Source: an uncultured Sterolibacteriaceae bacterium
Lineage (GTDB): Bacteria; Pseudomonadota; Gammaproteobacteria; Burkholderiales; Rhodocyclaceae
Direction of reading: 5' to 3'
Assembly: GCA_937888595.1 (NCBI GenBank)
Contig: CALARK010000008.1
Coordinates: 1-64,000, forward strand
DNA: 64,000 nt
The notes below the pieces were generated by a model that did no database searches, had not been told where the DNA came from, and worked only from the letters and a program-made list of their open reading frames with translations. This document shows positions 63,017 through 64,000 of this stretch, piece by piece (the stretch's first letter is position 1; each line of letters starts with the position of its first letter). A program made the position numbers and the translations under genes.

Positions 63017-63899
63017 GGGCAACGTCCGCCTGAAGAAGGCCGAACCCGGCGCAGCGGGCGGACTGTGGCACCAGCCGGCCCTGCTCAACCTGCTGGCCGA
63101 CCTGCTGACCGTGCTCGCGGTCGCCGCCCTTGCCTGGGCGGCGCTCACCGGCCTGCAGCGCCTGCCGCTCTTCCCGTTGCGCGAAGTCGTGCTGGCCACC
63201 ACGCCCGGCCAGGTCGCACCGGCCCAGATCGAACATGCAGCCCGCAGCGCCGTCGTCGGCAACTTCTTCACCGTGGACCTCGATGCCGCGCGCAGCGCCT
63301 TCGAAAAGCTGCCCTGGGTGCGCAAGGCGACCGTCCGTCGCCAGTGGCCCGATGCACTGGCGCTGACGCTGGAAGAACACGAGGCCGCGGCCCGCTGGCA
63401 GGTGCCCGGCAAGGCCGCCGAGCCCGCCGCCGGCGACAGCCGGCTGGTCAATCGTCAGGGCGAGCTCTTCAGCGCCGACCTGCCGGAGGACGCCACGGCG
63501 CTGCCCCTGCTGTCCGGACCGGAGGGCAGCGCCCCCGTACTGCTCCGGCAGCACGACGCCTTCGATGCGGCCCTCGCCGGCATCGGCCGCCGCGTGGCCG
63601 TGCTCAACCTGTCGCCGCGCCTTGCCTGGCGCCTCAGGCTCGACGACGGCATGGCGCTCGAACTGGGCCGCGGCCGTGATGCCGACACATTGAACGAACG
63701 CATGGCGCGGTTCGTCACCCATTACGATGCCGCGAGAACGCAGCTGGGCCGTGCCCGCAGCGTCGACATGCGCTATCCGAACGGCTTCGTGATGAGCGGC
63801 ATCGTGCGGAACGAAGCACAGGGCGGGACAAACGCTCCCGGTGGCACGCCCGGTACTGCCACGCAGCCGCACCGGTATACGCAGGAACGCAGGACATGA
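63003..63899 (+). CDS. ftsQ: cell division protein FtsQ
   Basis: A bitopic divisome protein linking FtsBL to the early ring. The GTG at 63003 with GGAGG upstream gives 298 aa. A basic cytoplasmic tail and one membrane helix (LLADLLTVLAVAALAWAAL) are followed by a POTRA domain (LPLFPLREVVLATTPGQV, VDLDAARSAFEKLPWVRKATVRRQWPDALALTLEEHEA) and the beta domain ending MRYPNGFVM. The tail after it is Gly/Thr-rich. Confidence 0.94.
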   Translation: MARPRGNVRLKKAEPGAAGGLWHQPALLNLLADLLTVLAVAALAWAALTGLQRLPLFPLREVVLATTPGQVAPAQIEHAARSAVVGNFFTVDLDAARSAFEKLPWVRKATVRRQWPDALALTLEEHEAAARWQVPGKAAEPAAGDSRLVNRQGELFSADLPEDATALPLLSGPEGSAPVLLRQHDAFDAALAGIGRRVAVLNLSPRLAWRLRLDDGMALELGRGRDADTLNERMARFVTHYDAARTQLGRARSVDMRYPNGFVMSGIVRNEAQGGTNAPGGTPGTATQPHRYTQERRT

Positions 63900-64000
63900 G
63901 CAAGGAACGGAATCGCGATCTCATCGTCGGCCTCGACATCGGCACGTCGAAGATCGTCGCCATCGTCGCCGAACAGAATGCCGAGGGCCAGCTGTCCATC
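63896..64000 (+). CDS. ftsA: cell division protein FtsA (5' end only)
   Basis: The ATG at 63896 overlaps the ftsQ stop (ATGA). The first 35 codons give MSKERNRDLIVGLDIGTSKI, the phosphate-1 loop of the actin-like ATPase that tethers FtsZ to the membrane. The gene runs off the window. Confidence 0.93.
   Translation, partial: MSKERNRDLIVGLDIGTSKIVAIVAEQNAEGQLSI

Overview
The window is chromosomal DNA from a GC-rich, flagellated betaproteobacterium, most likely of the Rhodocyclales or a related order. The evidence is an flhDC-type flagellar switch, the gammaproteobacterial/betaproteobacterial orders ftsK-lolA-rarA-serS and yraN-SIS-dolP, a complete mraZ-to-ftsA division and cell-wall cluster, and strong G/C bias at third codon positions. 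The genus is inference only. I see no phage, plasmid, insertion sequence or CRISPR array.

Layout. 1-9.5 kb, minus strand: chemotaxis and motility (an Aer-like receptor, cheW, cheA, cheY, a soluble-type receptor, motB, motA, then flhC and flhD with a strong terminator after flhC). 9.7-11.6 kb: an HDOD-REC-GGDEF signalling protein just upstream of flhD. 11.7-15.4 kb: Nudix hydrolase, HNH nuclease, radical-SAM YgiQ and a TusE-like sulfur carrier. 15.5-24.6 kb: tRNA-Ser(CGA), mltF, and the conserved series serS-rarA-lolA-ftsK on the minus strand, interleaved with plus-strand single genes (an 86-aa protein, a LysE-type exporter, a frameshifted fic gene). 24.8-29.8 kb: trxB, an Smr-domain gene, small membrane proteins and an ABC transporter with a cysteine-bearing membrane partner. 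29.9-35.7 kb: a cyanophycinase-like exported peptidase and a likely copper module (thioredoxin lipoprotein, stand-alone metal-binding domain, Met-rich membrane protein, HMA-like protein, CopA-type ATPase, TauE-like membrane protein). 35.8-41.1 kb: fecI-fecR-TonB receptor followed by a NosL-like and a sulfatase-modifying-factor-like protein. 41.2-45.9 kb: cupin, methyltransferase, membrane TAXI protein, hldC, dolP, an SIS protein and yraN. 45.9-48.2 kb: rsmI, pyrC, lipoprotein. 48.3-48.6 kb: RNase P RNA. 48.8-64 kb: mraZ-rsmH-ftsL-ftsI-murE-murF-mraY-murD-ftsW-murG-murC-murB-ddl-ftsQ-ftsA, almost all with overlapping stops and starts.

The most unusual feature is not a gene. A sharply bounded 23-bp sequence (GCCGTCCCG at one end, GCGCCGACTTT at the other) recurs about 19 times with no more than 3 mismatches, 5 of them perfect. 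It occurs in both orientations, just after stop codons and also inside reading frames of unrelated genes, where one orientation is read as A-V-P-P-A-P-T-F. It is the best candidate here for an undescribed genome-wide element, for example an uptake-signal-like or REP-like sequence or a protein-binding site.
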